Shown in pieces: positions 1 to 12,500 of a stretch of 64,000 nucleotides of DNA. The first letter of the stretch is position 1. Each line of letters opens with the position of its first letter. The stretch spans positions 78,082 through 142,081 of the forward strand of contig VSDK01021620.1 of assembly GCA_009767595.1 (NCBI GenBank), read 5' to 3'. The DNA comes from Symbiodinium kawagutii (lineage: Eukaryota > Sar > Dinophyceae > Suessiales > Symbiodiniaceae). Made by a program: the position numbers and the translations under genes. Under the pieces are notes generated by a model. The model searched no databases and was not told the DNA's origin. It saw only the letters and a program-made list of their open reading frames with translations.

Positions 1-415
1 CCTGCTGAAGCTGGCGACGACACGGAATGCTGCAATCCTGAGAGATGGATGCAGTCGGTCTCACCAAGGTACACAAGCTAGCAACTCGAGATAAGCTTTA
101 TGTGCCAAGGTGGCGGTAGTTGACACAAGCAGGGGGCTCAATCCCACAAGTATCAGAAGATATGGATGAGGCTGTTAACCAGTTGAACCACCTTACCACA
201 GCCACGCCAGTAAGGGGTCAATATATGGCACACACAGAGTGCAGCAGCAAGCGCGTCCTATTTTATCAGTGCGCTTGAGCCAAATGTAAAGGCGTCATAT
301 GACAAAATGAGTGGACATGTCCCAGGGGTGGAATGCATGTGATTTTACAACTATTATAGCTCATAAATTCACAGCTCATCATCGCTGTCACACATCTGGT
401 CTGCTGCTGGGCCAC
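1..415. other. Intron sequence, nothing recognised
   Basis: I see no coding motif on either strand and no kinase continuation. It is presumably the start of the intron that follows the HRD-preceding exon. Confidence 0.5.
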
Positions 416-547
416 GGTGTGCGATCTTGCGCTCGTGCAGGTGGTTCAAGCCTTCGATGATGCAACCCACGTAGAACAGGACGTCCTGCTGTCGTGAGAC
501 GTCCGTGAGAAGGGGAGGTGCCTTGAAGAAACTGAGGAGTTGACCGC
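416..547 (-). CDS. PKG-like gene, exon 31: kinase helix D-helix E up to HR(D)
   Basis: Encodes GQLLSFFKAPPLLTDVSRQQ, then DVLFYVGCIIEGLNHLHERK and IAH plus the first base of Arg. 'GG.LL' follows the hinge and 'L..LHER.IAHR' leads into the catalytic HRD loop, which must lie in an exon beyond base 1. CTCAG acceptor, CACC/GTGGCC donor. No DLKPEN sequence is found in bases 1-415 on this strand. Confidence 0.93.
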
Positions 548-3500
548 CTGAGATTTTTTTTGGGGGTTCATCATGATGGTTCATGAGAGATTTTGGGGAG
601 TGGTTCATGATGATGGTTCATCATCATGATGATGCTTCATCATGATGGTTTAGTATGGCGTATTGATGGTTTATAATGGTTAATCACACATAGTTCATCA
701 TGGTTCATTTGGAAATGCATTCGAAACTACTGTGGGTGTATACCGATGATATGATGATGACGATGCTAGGGCTACGCAAGGGTCCTGACCAAGTCGTAGA
801 CCATCATTCCTGGGTCATCATGGCTTACGACCAGCTGAAGCTGTTAGTTCATCCCTCGCATTTCGTGCCCGTCCTGGACCATAAGCAATGTAACTGTCAA
901 ATAAACTCATAACCATCCATGAATGCTGCACATCAATTCTTGAACAAAACCCCCACAGGTAAATAATCAAATGTTTAAACGTGGACAAAGTTTTTAACGA
1001 ACTCCAGTATGGCTCTAACCTTTTGTGTATTGACACTGGAGCAATGACTGGGTTTTCCCTACCTTGCGCTGTGGTGAACCCCCCGCAGGTTGGCAGCTTG
1101 GGCTGCTCCGGTCCTGGGACCAGGACTTCATGCTGCCTGACTTGGCTCTTGAGACGATGACCTTGGGGTCAGCGTGACCACCCACCGTGGCAGCCTCCAC
1201 CCATCCCCACCCATCCCCACCCATCCCCACGAGGACGGTCAGCTGCTACTCCCAACAGGCCCAACAGCTGGCGCTTTCCAACCACTCTGATTTCAAAGCC
1301 AAAGTGATTTTCAACCAAAGAATTGAGGAATCCATCTCGACCAGCCGAAGTTTCAACCATCCCCTAATCTCATCCCACATAAAACTTCTTCAAAACCCAT
1401 CAATCCAGCTGGTTCATGGAGCTCTCAGCACCTAATCTTCAAGACCTCCATCAGATTTCTGTGGAGCATCACGTCCAGGTGAAACCAAGTGCCCCACATC
1501 TTCCAGACAGCCGCCTTCAGCGGCTTCAATCAACATGTACCTGGGCGACACGGTCATCGCTACTGGTTCCTAGGGGTTCCTAGTGGGTGCTGATGGGCTG
1601 ATCCTGGGCTTAGTAGGGCTAAACTGGTGATGGAAGGTGTGCTGTGATGGCCATGGTGGTTGCTAATGAGGCTTCTTAACAAATGGCTGATGATGGATGA
1701 AATGGTTGGTCAATGGTGAACCTCAGCTTTGTTGACTGGAAGCTCCAGTCCACCATCCATGGAGGATTTGTCAAAGCTGATTCCAGTGATCCATTGCTAT
1801 GTTTGATTGTCAGAGGGTCAATACAATGTCATCTTCTCATGATTCAGAACCGCACTCCGACTCCAGATCATCCAGATCCTATGGGGCTAAGGTCATCATC
1901 GCACTTGTCTTCCCTCAATACCCTTGCTAGCAAGGAAACACTCGCTTTTCTTGCAAATACAGTATCATTGGCAATCTGACATGCCTGTTGATGACACTTT
2001 GGCCTCTAATCGTCAATAAAAGCGATGAGTGTGGAAAATCTGAAGCTGAGGATTTCTAGAAGCTGCGTTAACAAACTCCACGATGGCAAGACACATCTGA
2101 GTGAATGCAGGGACGTGCCATGTAACCACCACCCAATCCACCCAGCTCAACCAATTCAACCAGCTGAACCGAACCCACCAACGTGATCGCGGTTGCACCC
2201 CGACCTTCGCGGTGCCGACCAGGGACACAAAAAGCGCATCTCGATACGAGGCGTGCAGGTGTACAATGAAGGGACTGTTGGCCATCGCGTGCAGATTTCG
2301 CTCGTTTCCTGGGCGAAATCTGCATCCAAATTGCAGGACGTATTTTGTTGGGTTGCTTGAATACTGATAGGGTATAAACATTGGTACGCAGGGCAATCAG
2401 AACCCTGGTCATGACTAGGAGCACCCGGTTTCTCGCATAGATAGACACAACATCATCTGCAGCTTCGCAGGGCACGGTTTCATCATCCCTCACTAGACAC
2501 ATCTTATCGCACACCCTGGGACATTCCGTGCATCACCAAGCTTTTTCTTTGATTGACAAAACCTTACTCAACATCGTTAAAGTGAGACAGCAAGTAATCA
2601 GTAGCATGTCAGTAGTCTTCTAGCGGAAACAGGTAATCAATATTTTTTTTCAACCATAGACAACTATCGTTTCGTTCCAATCCGAGTGGTTTGTATCATC
2701 TCCTGGGATGAATTACGAATGATTGGAACCGCGGCACATCAGAACTTAGATCCACCGAGCAGGAGGACTGTTGCCACAGACATGGGTCGGCCACCATGCC
2801 TGTCCTGGCTCTCAAGTTATCATCATCACTGCAGGGGACACATCATTGATCTACAAACTCATAGAGATCTGCCAAGATTCGAATGTGGATCTCCACGCCA
2901 TTTAGGCGGATGCCTGAGGCCAGCGAAAGCAACACGGCGAGGTGGGTTGAAAATGAATCATCAAATTGGCTGAAAATTTGTAGATTTTCCTTGTTCAACT
3001 AGATTCACCCATGTGGGTATGGGTCAACAATATGGTGTGAAAGGATCCGCGGCATGTTCATGCTCAAGAGGGAATGAAGAGGTTGAGTGCTTGAAACGTT
3101 GGCCCATAGACAGCCCTGTGGTTCGTTGCTCTTATGCATTTTTTGACCATGATGAAACACATCGGAAAGCAAAGACGTGTGCTACTGCTCCTACGTGTTG
3201 CTGATGCCAACACAAGAATTTTGAAGGTTTTCAATATTTTTTAAAGAAACAACATCATGATGCCGAGCCGCATGCGTGCATCTTGCCATGTCATGTTGAT
3301 TGCTTCCCTGCCAAACCACAAGTCCTACCCTCCCTAGCCCCTCAAGAAGATGCACCGTATCCGTCCCCAAAGGTTTGGAGATGTTTTCACCCCCTGGCCC
3401 TTTCTACATCAAGCTGCCTGTCCCCATGAAGCTATGCCCATCCCTGCGATGAAACCCCCAACAGTCGAATCGCTACGGAACTGGCCGCGTCAAGGCACCT

Positions 3501-6500
3501 CGTTTGGAGATCTGCTTCAAGGCGTACTTCTGCTCGGTGTCAGGATCTTCTTGCAGGAAAACCTGAAGTTCAAGCAGATCTCTGCGGAATTTGAACGGCC
3601 TCAGGGAGATTTCTCCTCCACAACTGGCGGATCATTGGTAGATAGGTCTCCAGGCACAAACATTTCATAGTCGTTGATGACGGTGGACCGCGACCAATCT
3701 ATGGTCAATGACTGTTGATTGATACTGATGATACTGGTCAGTGATCAATGGTGGTTGATCCTGTTGACTGAAAATCCGCGGGGTTGATGAGATTGATGTG
3801 TTGTTGATAGTCTTGGTGCATGTCAATAGCATCAGAGAATGGTCAGCAATGGTCTAGTCAATGCAGGAGATTGTTCATGGTAATGGTCGGTCATGGTTGA
3901 TAGTCGACAATGAGGCGGTAAAAAATGCTCAATATCGGCTGGTAACAAGCAGCAGGAGGATGGTTAGGAACCGGTAGGCAAAGTTACACATCTCACACAA
4001 CTCACATCCAAGAGTTACGCATTGGAATGCCCTGAGCTATGAAAAACCAACGCGAGTGATATGGGGATATGGACAATGCCCATGTTGATGGGTGTGGAAT
4101 GTTGAAATTTACTGCGGATCTCCGATCTTGTCCTGGGCATTCAGCAGTCACCAACATGATTAGTGACATGTGACCTTCCCTAACTCCGCCCTAAGGAATG
4201 ACCTAGATACGTTTTGATTCCCTGTCCCAATGCCATCCATCCCTCAAGAAACAAACGTATCATTGTTTTTGCAATGTCCGGGGGGTGTCCGGCTACCTCT
4301 TTGTTATCGCTGCGCGGCTTTGCAATCCAAAAACATCATACGCATCTACCACTTCAACATACTCATTGAAACAATTGTGAGTCAAATCGCAAGGTGCTTA
4401 CGATGATGTTGTAACTAAACAAATCAAAATCAACAACTTCAACAAGGCCCACAAAGACACTACAAATGCTGCTCTGCCAGCCGCCCCGGTCTTGGTTTTG
4501 CTGCAGTCATGTGCAATCAAATTCCAGAAAAATCTTTGTCAAAAATCAATGCTTGCAGGTTCCTCGGCAAAGTGGTTCCATCCAGGTTCTTGGTAAAAAC
4601 CATGGACAAAAATAAATGTTCTCACACTGATCGGCAAGGCGACCCGATCCAGTCTCATCTTAAGACCGTCGCCAAAACCCGAAGATGTTCGCAGGTTGCA
4701 CGGCAAGGTGATCCGATCCAGGCTCCAAAAAAAACGTTGTCAAGAGTCAATGTTTGCAGGTTGGTCAAGGCGACCCGATCGAGGCTCTGCCAAGAACTGC
4801 TACCACATGTCAGGGTGTGCAAGTTGCTCGGCAAGGTGATCCGATCCAGGCTCCAGAAGAGAACGTCGGGAACAGTCAATGTTTGCATCTGTCTTCCACC
4901 TCGAGGGATGGGATCTAGCACCCGAGCTCGGGGCACTAGACCACATGGCAGGGCCGAAGCCCAGGGAGTCAGGACTGGCCCTGACAAACACGATATATGA
5001 CTGGGGAGTCACATTTAGGAAAAGTAGCATGGGCTACCATGAAAAGGCAAGAACTTGATGCAGCAACTTGGGATTATCACAGTGACACAACAGGCGACAC
5101 AGTTTGCAAAATCACCACTGGCAGTGGGCGACCTAATCGAGGTAAGGCTACAGGAAATTTGTCCAAGCTGAGGTAGCTGACTTGATTTTATTGTTTTTCG
5201 GAGGCTCCATTCATACTTCTCAAGGTGAATGATCTATGGAGAACAACGCAAAACACTCATTGCCGCTGGGTTGACAGCGGACACTGTCTCTGCGCAAGCT
5301 TGCCAAAGCGTCTCCACCCTTCCGTGATGGTGGCCTGACAAAGCGAGCAGCACAACTCATCATCCAGTTGACTTAGTACTTTGAACAAGTGCAGGCTAGT
5401 GTTATTGGCTAACACTGCTTGGTTGTGAGTTTGGACCCAAGAAATTCGCTGGTTTAATTTCACGCTAGGTCGAGCAGCCCGGCTGTTACTTCGTGCTTCA
5501 TGATCATGTTGACCCCCACATGGCTCTCGCAAAAATCTGCTCAAATTTGCAGTGCCTGTAGTTTTGCCGCAGAAACTACACATGAGATCCTGTTTCATGT
5601 CAGAAGGCTCGAGAAAATGCTTACCTAGTTGCAAAGCAGTACGGTTATGGAGAATGCGTTTTTCAAGTCGTTGTCGGTCACGCCAATTGACAGCTTTGTC
5701 CAAGATATCCTGTTCCTGCTGGGTCCATTGCACAGCTTGAGTACTGGCTTTGCGCGAAGAAACAATACGTTTTTCTGTTGGCTCACAAAAGCCGGTGATT
5801 GGTGATTGCTTACCTCTAAGTCTCTTTTGTCCTGGTCCGGACCACAAGGGCTTAGGTATGGACGAAAAGTCAGGCACAAAACTACGTAAGTGTCCTTGTT
5901 TTTTGATTTCGGGATTCATGGCTGCAGCAAAAAGAATTTTATGCACCTGCACTGTTTGGAGAAATTTAGGTCTTGTGGGAAGACCTGCACAACGTCCCAG
6001 ACCGAGAGAAGTCAAAACTGGGACTTGCAACTGAGTGTCAAGGTCAGGTACTGCTTGCGCCTGACATATTTTTGAAAAGAGTTTTGGCGGCAGCTCTAAG
6101 AAGTCGCGATTGTTGCTCAAGCGTGAGAACTTCGTCAATTTGGCGTTGCAAACAACAATGTGTGGAAACTGTAAAATCAATGGCAATTTCAGCCCACGAA
6201 ACTTTATGTTCAGTTTCATCGCTAGGCCAAGAGAGTTGCCTGAAGTACCAGAGAAAAGCTGGAAACAGTTCGGGCGGGTAAGTCCACTCAGCATTTTTGG
6301 CATAACGTCGCCAATTGGGAGGAACGGTTCCTACAAAAAATTTGAAGTGTCCCTGTGCGAAAAATCCCAGTCCCACGGAAAACCAGGAAAAAGCTCTTGT
6401 TGCGAGAAGGCTAAAGGATTGAGCTGCGGCAACGTACTAGGGGGTTCATCACCCTGGCCCTGATGATCTTGGAAATCATTGCTTGGAAAATTTGATGATT

Positions 6501-9500
6501 TTTTGGCTTTGTCACGTTTTGCAAGTATTGCGATGAAACACTTTTGAAGAACGCCAGCAAATGTCTTTCGCAAGCTCTCATCAGGGAGTATGTTCTTGGT
6601 TATGATGCCACATTGTCGTGTGCATGTAGGAAGCTGTGAGAGAAATTCATACGAATATTTTTGCTGAAGTTCACCACGCTGCTCTTCCCAACACGGGCAC
6701 AGCCAAAGGACATGCTCAACAGTTTCACATGCAGAGTTGCAAAAAAGACACAAGGCTGTAGAAACTTGGTTACCTTTCCATAGACGATCTTGGGTAGAAA
6801 TGGCGCCAGTCAGCAAGGTTCGCATCTGCGTGGCTTGTACGGAAGAATCACGATTGCCTTTTTTGATCTTTTTTTTTAAGAGCACGGACTAGTGCCACTG
6901 TTGATTCGTAGTCGGTATAAGCGGGATCTATTTGGCAGAAATCTTGTCGGTTTTGGAATGCTTTTTCACCCCATACCATCATACGAAGAAAATGCCTGAG
7001 GTTATGAGACCAGTCTGCAGCAGGATTGCAAAAATCCAACGTACCACCATTGTTGTGGCAAATGCTAGTAGACGATGCCGATGCCCAAGTACAATTAAGT
7101 GAAGCAACTGCCTTGCACAGGTTACCCACAGGCCCAGTACTATTATGTCCAGCTAGGCTTGCCTCTAAGACATCATGAAAAAGAGGGAAAAGATCCTGCC
7201 TTCTACGAAGTATGCGACTGGCTACCTGCAAACAGTGATAAATACCTGCTTCCACGCCATCAATTTTATGTCCTGGAAGAATGATAGTGAAGTTTGCAGC
7301 AGGGGATCTACACCAATAGCGCCCCTTGTAGAGGCATGAGCTAACCCGTCGACGAAGAGCTTCTTTGTCTTGTATGGTCAATGGGACCAATTCACTACCA
7401 TAGAGAGCAACAGGAAGTATGGCTGTTTGGGTCATAACCAGCGGTGAATACCTTCCTCTTTTAAGACGAGCTAATGCTTTGGCTAATCTTTTTTTACGCA
7501 CACTGACATCAGGCATCCCATGAGTTGTGATGACACCACCAACAAGGAGGAAAGAATGAACAATTTTGAGGTAGTGAGGCTCGATGGAAAATGTTGGACC
7601 CATGTGGTTCCGCACACTTGGAGAATTGCCAAAGCAAATAGTTTTGGCAGCATTTATTTGCACTCCACTGAGTTGGTCAAACTGCAATGACCGCTGCCAT
7701 GCTTGAGATAGTGCCTGGACGGCATCTTCTGGCGACGACGAAACAGCTCTGAAATTGTTGTGATCCAAAAAGCCACCTGATGAAAGAACTGCATTAGTAA
7801 CGGGAATGCTTTCAATGAATTTAGTCCATACAGCGAGGATGCCCAAAAATGCCTGTAATGAGAAGGAGCAACCTTGGATAAAACCATTGGTACGGCCACA
7901 TGCTTGAGAGGAGATAGCACCATTTGTTTTATAAAGGCATTGGAACTGCTGGTAAAAAGCTTTTTCTGCTTTGATACCTTGCTGTGGCGCACCAAGACTT
8001 GCCAGGATGTTGAAACAAATTTGGCGCGGTAACAAATCGACGAATTTGCGGCGGTCCAGGGAAAGTCCCGCAACATGGTTGTCAACCGTTTTTCAATGCT
8101 CTAATAGCAATTGGAATTCAAACGCTACATCATTAGGCTCGTGCTGTTTACGCGCGCCATGCATGGAATCAGGCAACCAGGATTCCCGCCAGTCACTCAT
8201 TTGCTTAAATCGCAAACCACTGTATAATGTTGTTCCAAGGTGAGATATTGGAAATGGGACGGGTGTCGAAAGCTTTGGGTATATGAAGTCCGGGCGCCAA
8301 ATCAGAACTGTTATGCTCAATTTCGATTTTGGTAGGCACGAAATGCAGGCAAAACAATTTAGATTGGGCCACTTCTGACCTTGCTCAATTTTGCTGAATA
8401 AGATGGCTACAAGCTGTAGAAGTTGCACCGGCAATCGCTTCATTTCGTGAATCCTCCAGCCGTCAACTGCAACAGCCCGATGTTTAGACAGGGTAGCTAT
8501 GTGAGCATGTATTTGTTCAGCAGTGATTTCGGTTAATTGACACTCATGAGGCACATGGAATTGCTGAAAATGTTGCTGAAAAAGATCCCATGATGGTGCT
8601 TCGGTTTGATTGAACAACTGGTTCCAAGAGTTTTGCATACAATCAACTTCAGTAGGAGTGGTTGCGAAACTACCGTCCTGATGTTGAACTGCCGTAATTG
8701 GTGGTTTCCAATCATCCCGAAGCCACGAGTATATGCTTTACGGCCGCCATTTTTAAAGTCTGTACGGATCAAGCTTTTCCAGCTGTCAAGGCGTGATTTC
8801 AACTGCTCATCCCTTACTAGAATGATTTGTTTGTCAAGCATGCTGTCAAAATGTTCAAGGTCTTCCAATATGGTCTTAGGATCACTGCGTAGTTGACAGT
8901 TGAGCTTTCTGGCTACTTTTTGAAGCTTTTCAGTGAGAGCAGTACAGTCCCGACTATCCTGTTCGTTGCACGACTCCTTGGCACTGACCCGAAGGAGTTT
9001 GCACCTGAGCTCACTAGAATGTCGTTGTGTGCGACGGAAACTTGTGAGCACTGCCGTGCCAACTTCATCCGGAAATTTCTTTGAGGCGGCAGCTTGCGTG
9101 GAATTTATTTGCTTGAAACGTACCTGACTGTGCCTGCCACCTTCTCTATGGTTATTTTTTGGTTTGGTGAGCACTTCGTAAATATTCTTCTGCTATTGAA
9201 GCGAAAGGTTGCCAAGCTAGAGCAGAGTTATCTAGAGCGGCATCAAATTCTTGTTGTCGCCTTTCAAGAATCTGGTTTACCAAGATATCACTTTGTTTTT
9301 TACTGATAGAGCTGCTGTGAGGGAAAGCACGTGGATGCTGAAAGGCACGAAATTTTTCACAAGCATGATCAAGTTTGACAGTGATTTCAACTCCTAAATC
9401 CCCTTTCATGAGATCGCTCCTGATGGTAAATTTTTCTATGAGAATGAGTGCTGCAGAGTTGGCAAAAATGTAATCTGGTCTCATTACATTCTTTTGCCAG

Positions 9501-12500
9501 CTGATCTTGTCCCACTTCTTATGAGATCCATAAGTTGGCGCTGGTTGCCCGTTAGTGAAATAAGGGCCTAAGTCGCGCCATCGACCTGAAGCTACTGCAA
9601 AAGACATGGTATGTGAAGCTTGGATACTAGTGTTTGCATCCATGCATAGCAATATGGGTTGCTGACCCAAACCTGAAGCATGCCCGAATATTGTGTCGAG
9701 AAGCCGATTGCAATTAGTACGAATTAATCCTTGGTCTCTGCCTGAAAGATTATAGAAGGAAATAATGGGCAAAAACCGTTTTGCCCTGGCTCCCTTGCTG
9801 CCAAATCCAACAGCAGCGTGTGACCAGCGGCCAGCTTTGGCCAGCCCTGCAATTTCTGGCGTTGGAACACAAGGCAAAATGGTATAGGTCTTTTTGGCAA
9901 AGATACCTACTCCACCCTGTCTGCCTGTATTTGAGGAGGCTTTCGCTTGGAATTTTCTGCCACTACGGTTACCCAAAACAGGGGCGCAAGGAGCACCATG
10001 CACTGCTTGATAGCCTTTGCCGTCAAGGAACTTCCTGTTACTACGTTGGCCAGCCGCCGTGAGGCGTGTCTCTTGGACTACAAGTATGTCTGCCTGGTTC
10101 AACAGGTTATCACGATGCGGTGCCCAAGAATTGACATTGATGCTCAAAATGGTGATGGAATGCGCAGAATCTGACTTGTCCTGGGTCGAGCTGATTGATT
10201 GGGATTCTTTTGGGGTGAAGAAACAGCGGCAGGCTGTTCAGCATCGGGCGTCTGTGGATTGACACATTTATCTTGATGAAGGATTGCGTCGTAATTGTTG
10301 TGTCCATTATATGCTAAGAAGATCACATGGGGCGCGCCATTATTAAAACACTGTAGACCATGGGAAGGTGTGTACACATGAATCTGCACATTATGCACTT
10401 CTGCCAGCGCCTGAAGACAAAGCTCGTCTCCGTATGTTGTGACGTGCAACATGGTCTGAAGATAATCCTCGGCTTCGGCTGCAGTGAGGAAACGGTGCAT
10501 CAGTACTTCTGAATTGCGAATGTGGTCAACACACTGTTTTCGCAAGAGTGAATGTGATTTGCGAACGCGGCATTGTTCATGAAAACTCAGAGAAAAGGCG
10601 CGGAATAAACACGCCCCATCTCCAATTACCTCTTTGATATATTGGGTCTCCGTTAATTGCTGATTTATTGCTCTGACTATGTCTTCGCGCTGTCTGACAA
10701 CTTCTTTATGTTCAAGGCGTGATAACAGCAGAGCTACTTGCAAATCATCGTTGCCCCCTCCCACAAGAGTGTGGGCTTCAGAAGCTTTGAAATCTGAGCG
10801 ATGCTTTTGTTGCAATTGCTCAATTTTTCCGAGACGACGGGTCTGCTGATCAAGACGTATATCAAGCTCAGACAAGAGAGAATTCAGGTTTGAAATCTCA
10901 ACAGAGTGCACAGCTGGGATTATTTATGTGGTCCTCTTTGGGACTTCACATCACTGGCTTCGGCAATAGCTTTCAGAGGAGAAGTGCCAAGGTCTGGTTC
11001 GCGTTTTCTGCTTGGTGTTCTTGCGGGCGCAGCTCCAAGCCCTCTGAGAACACTCATAACTTCTGCATGCTGATTTGTGAGTTGCTGTTCCATGTTTTGC
11101 AGTCTCTCATCCTGAGCATTAAAACCCTACGGTCAAGCTTTGCAACATCCTTTTGCAATTGAGCTATGATCTGCGAAGTGTCACTTGAAGTTTGCGGCCC
11201 ACAAGAACTGGAGGCAGAAGCTTCAGGCTTCCAAGCGGGCTTGTCTTTTTGCTTTCCTTTGCCTTTCCCCTTTGTAGGCTCATAGTGACCCCAAGGATCA
11301 CCCTTAGGAAAAGGGTCCGGCACTGCGTCCTGTTCAGAGATAATTCGCTGCCGGCGAACTTCTTTTGCTTTTTCTGCTTTTGCTTGCGATTCTTCTGCTT
11401 TCTTCTTCAAGATCTGAAACTTGGAAGGGAGTTGCGTGATGATCACTTTGCGCCCATGCTCGAGGATAATACGTTCCGCTGGCGGCATTTCATCTGCTTT
11501 GCAATGCCACGCGCAGGAGCTACCAGTCTGGATATGCTTGGTTGGAATGATTTTCCAAGGTTTCCATTTGTTTTCATCACGCGTAGTTCCCAACGTCTCT
11601 ATCACAGCCTGTGCGCTGGTACCTAAGGGAAATCCTTGCAGTGCGAAGCTGAATTTTCCGGCAACTGATTTATTCTGGCTGGTGATTTTAGGATTGGGTT
11701 TCTGGAGCGACTGCCTGGCCAAAACTAAGTGTTGTGTCTCAACGCGGACAACCAACGAGGTTTGATTTGCGATGTATCCTTTCACCCCAGGCAATGTATT
11801 GCAAATTTCCTGCAAGGCCGCAACTGTGGAGAATTTTGTCCACAGGAGAGTGACCCCAGTTTCTTGCGGAGGTTCTTCTCCTGGTTTCAACATTGGTCGG
11901 TAGAAAATGATCGGATCCTTCAGGTCAAAGAACATGCTGGCTTTGTTGGCGGGTACTCGATCACACATGCGCAAGTGTGGCTCTGGTTCAGGAGAAAAAT
12001 TGAATCCCCACGCTTCCAAATTCTCAGGTTTGATCTTCAAAGCCGAGGCAATCTTTTCCAGAACAAACTGCCTGGCTGATTTTGGATTTGAACACGTTTC
12101 ATTCCACGCCTCTGGTGATTTATTGTAGTATGCGTGAGCAATGATCTCCACGCTCTCCTCCTTGAAGGCAGCAACCATAGGTTCCAGCGCAGCTGCCTTA
12201 ACAGTTTCTTCTCCTAAATTGATTAGGACGCACTGGCGAGGAAAGTGAGCATCACGTCCTGGGTCAAACAATGTCAGAATTGCTTCGGAGCACTGTGCTG
12301 GCAAGTCAGGACGAGCAGCTTGCAACATTGCTTGCAAACTGGGAGTCAACCGTTCTGGGGCTATCAACGTGAGATATTTTCCTCCTCGAACAGAGAGCTT
12401 CGATGCCAAAAAGGTGGTGTTGGTGAATGCAAAGCCCACAGCGCCGTGTTTGACTTCGGACGCCTTGAGGGTTATGGCAGCCTGGTTTGGAGGCAATGAG

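Noticed and set aside
1060-1180. GC-richer island at 1.1 kb as a kinase exon
   Set aside because: Neither strand gives a kinase motif, and the predicted exon would not repair the phase between exons 30 and 31.
4509-5000. 163-codon plus-strand frame
   Set aside because: Antisense of the left part of the array running over the LINE edge; composition follows the repeat.
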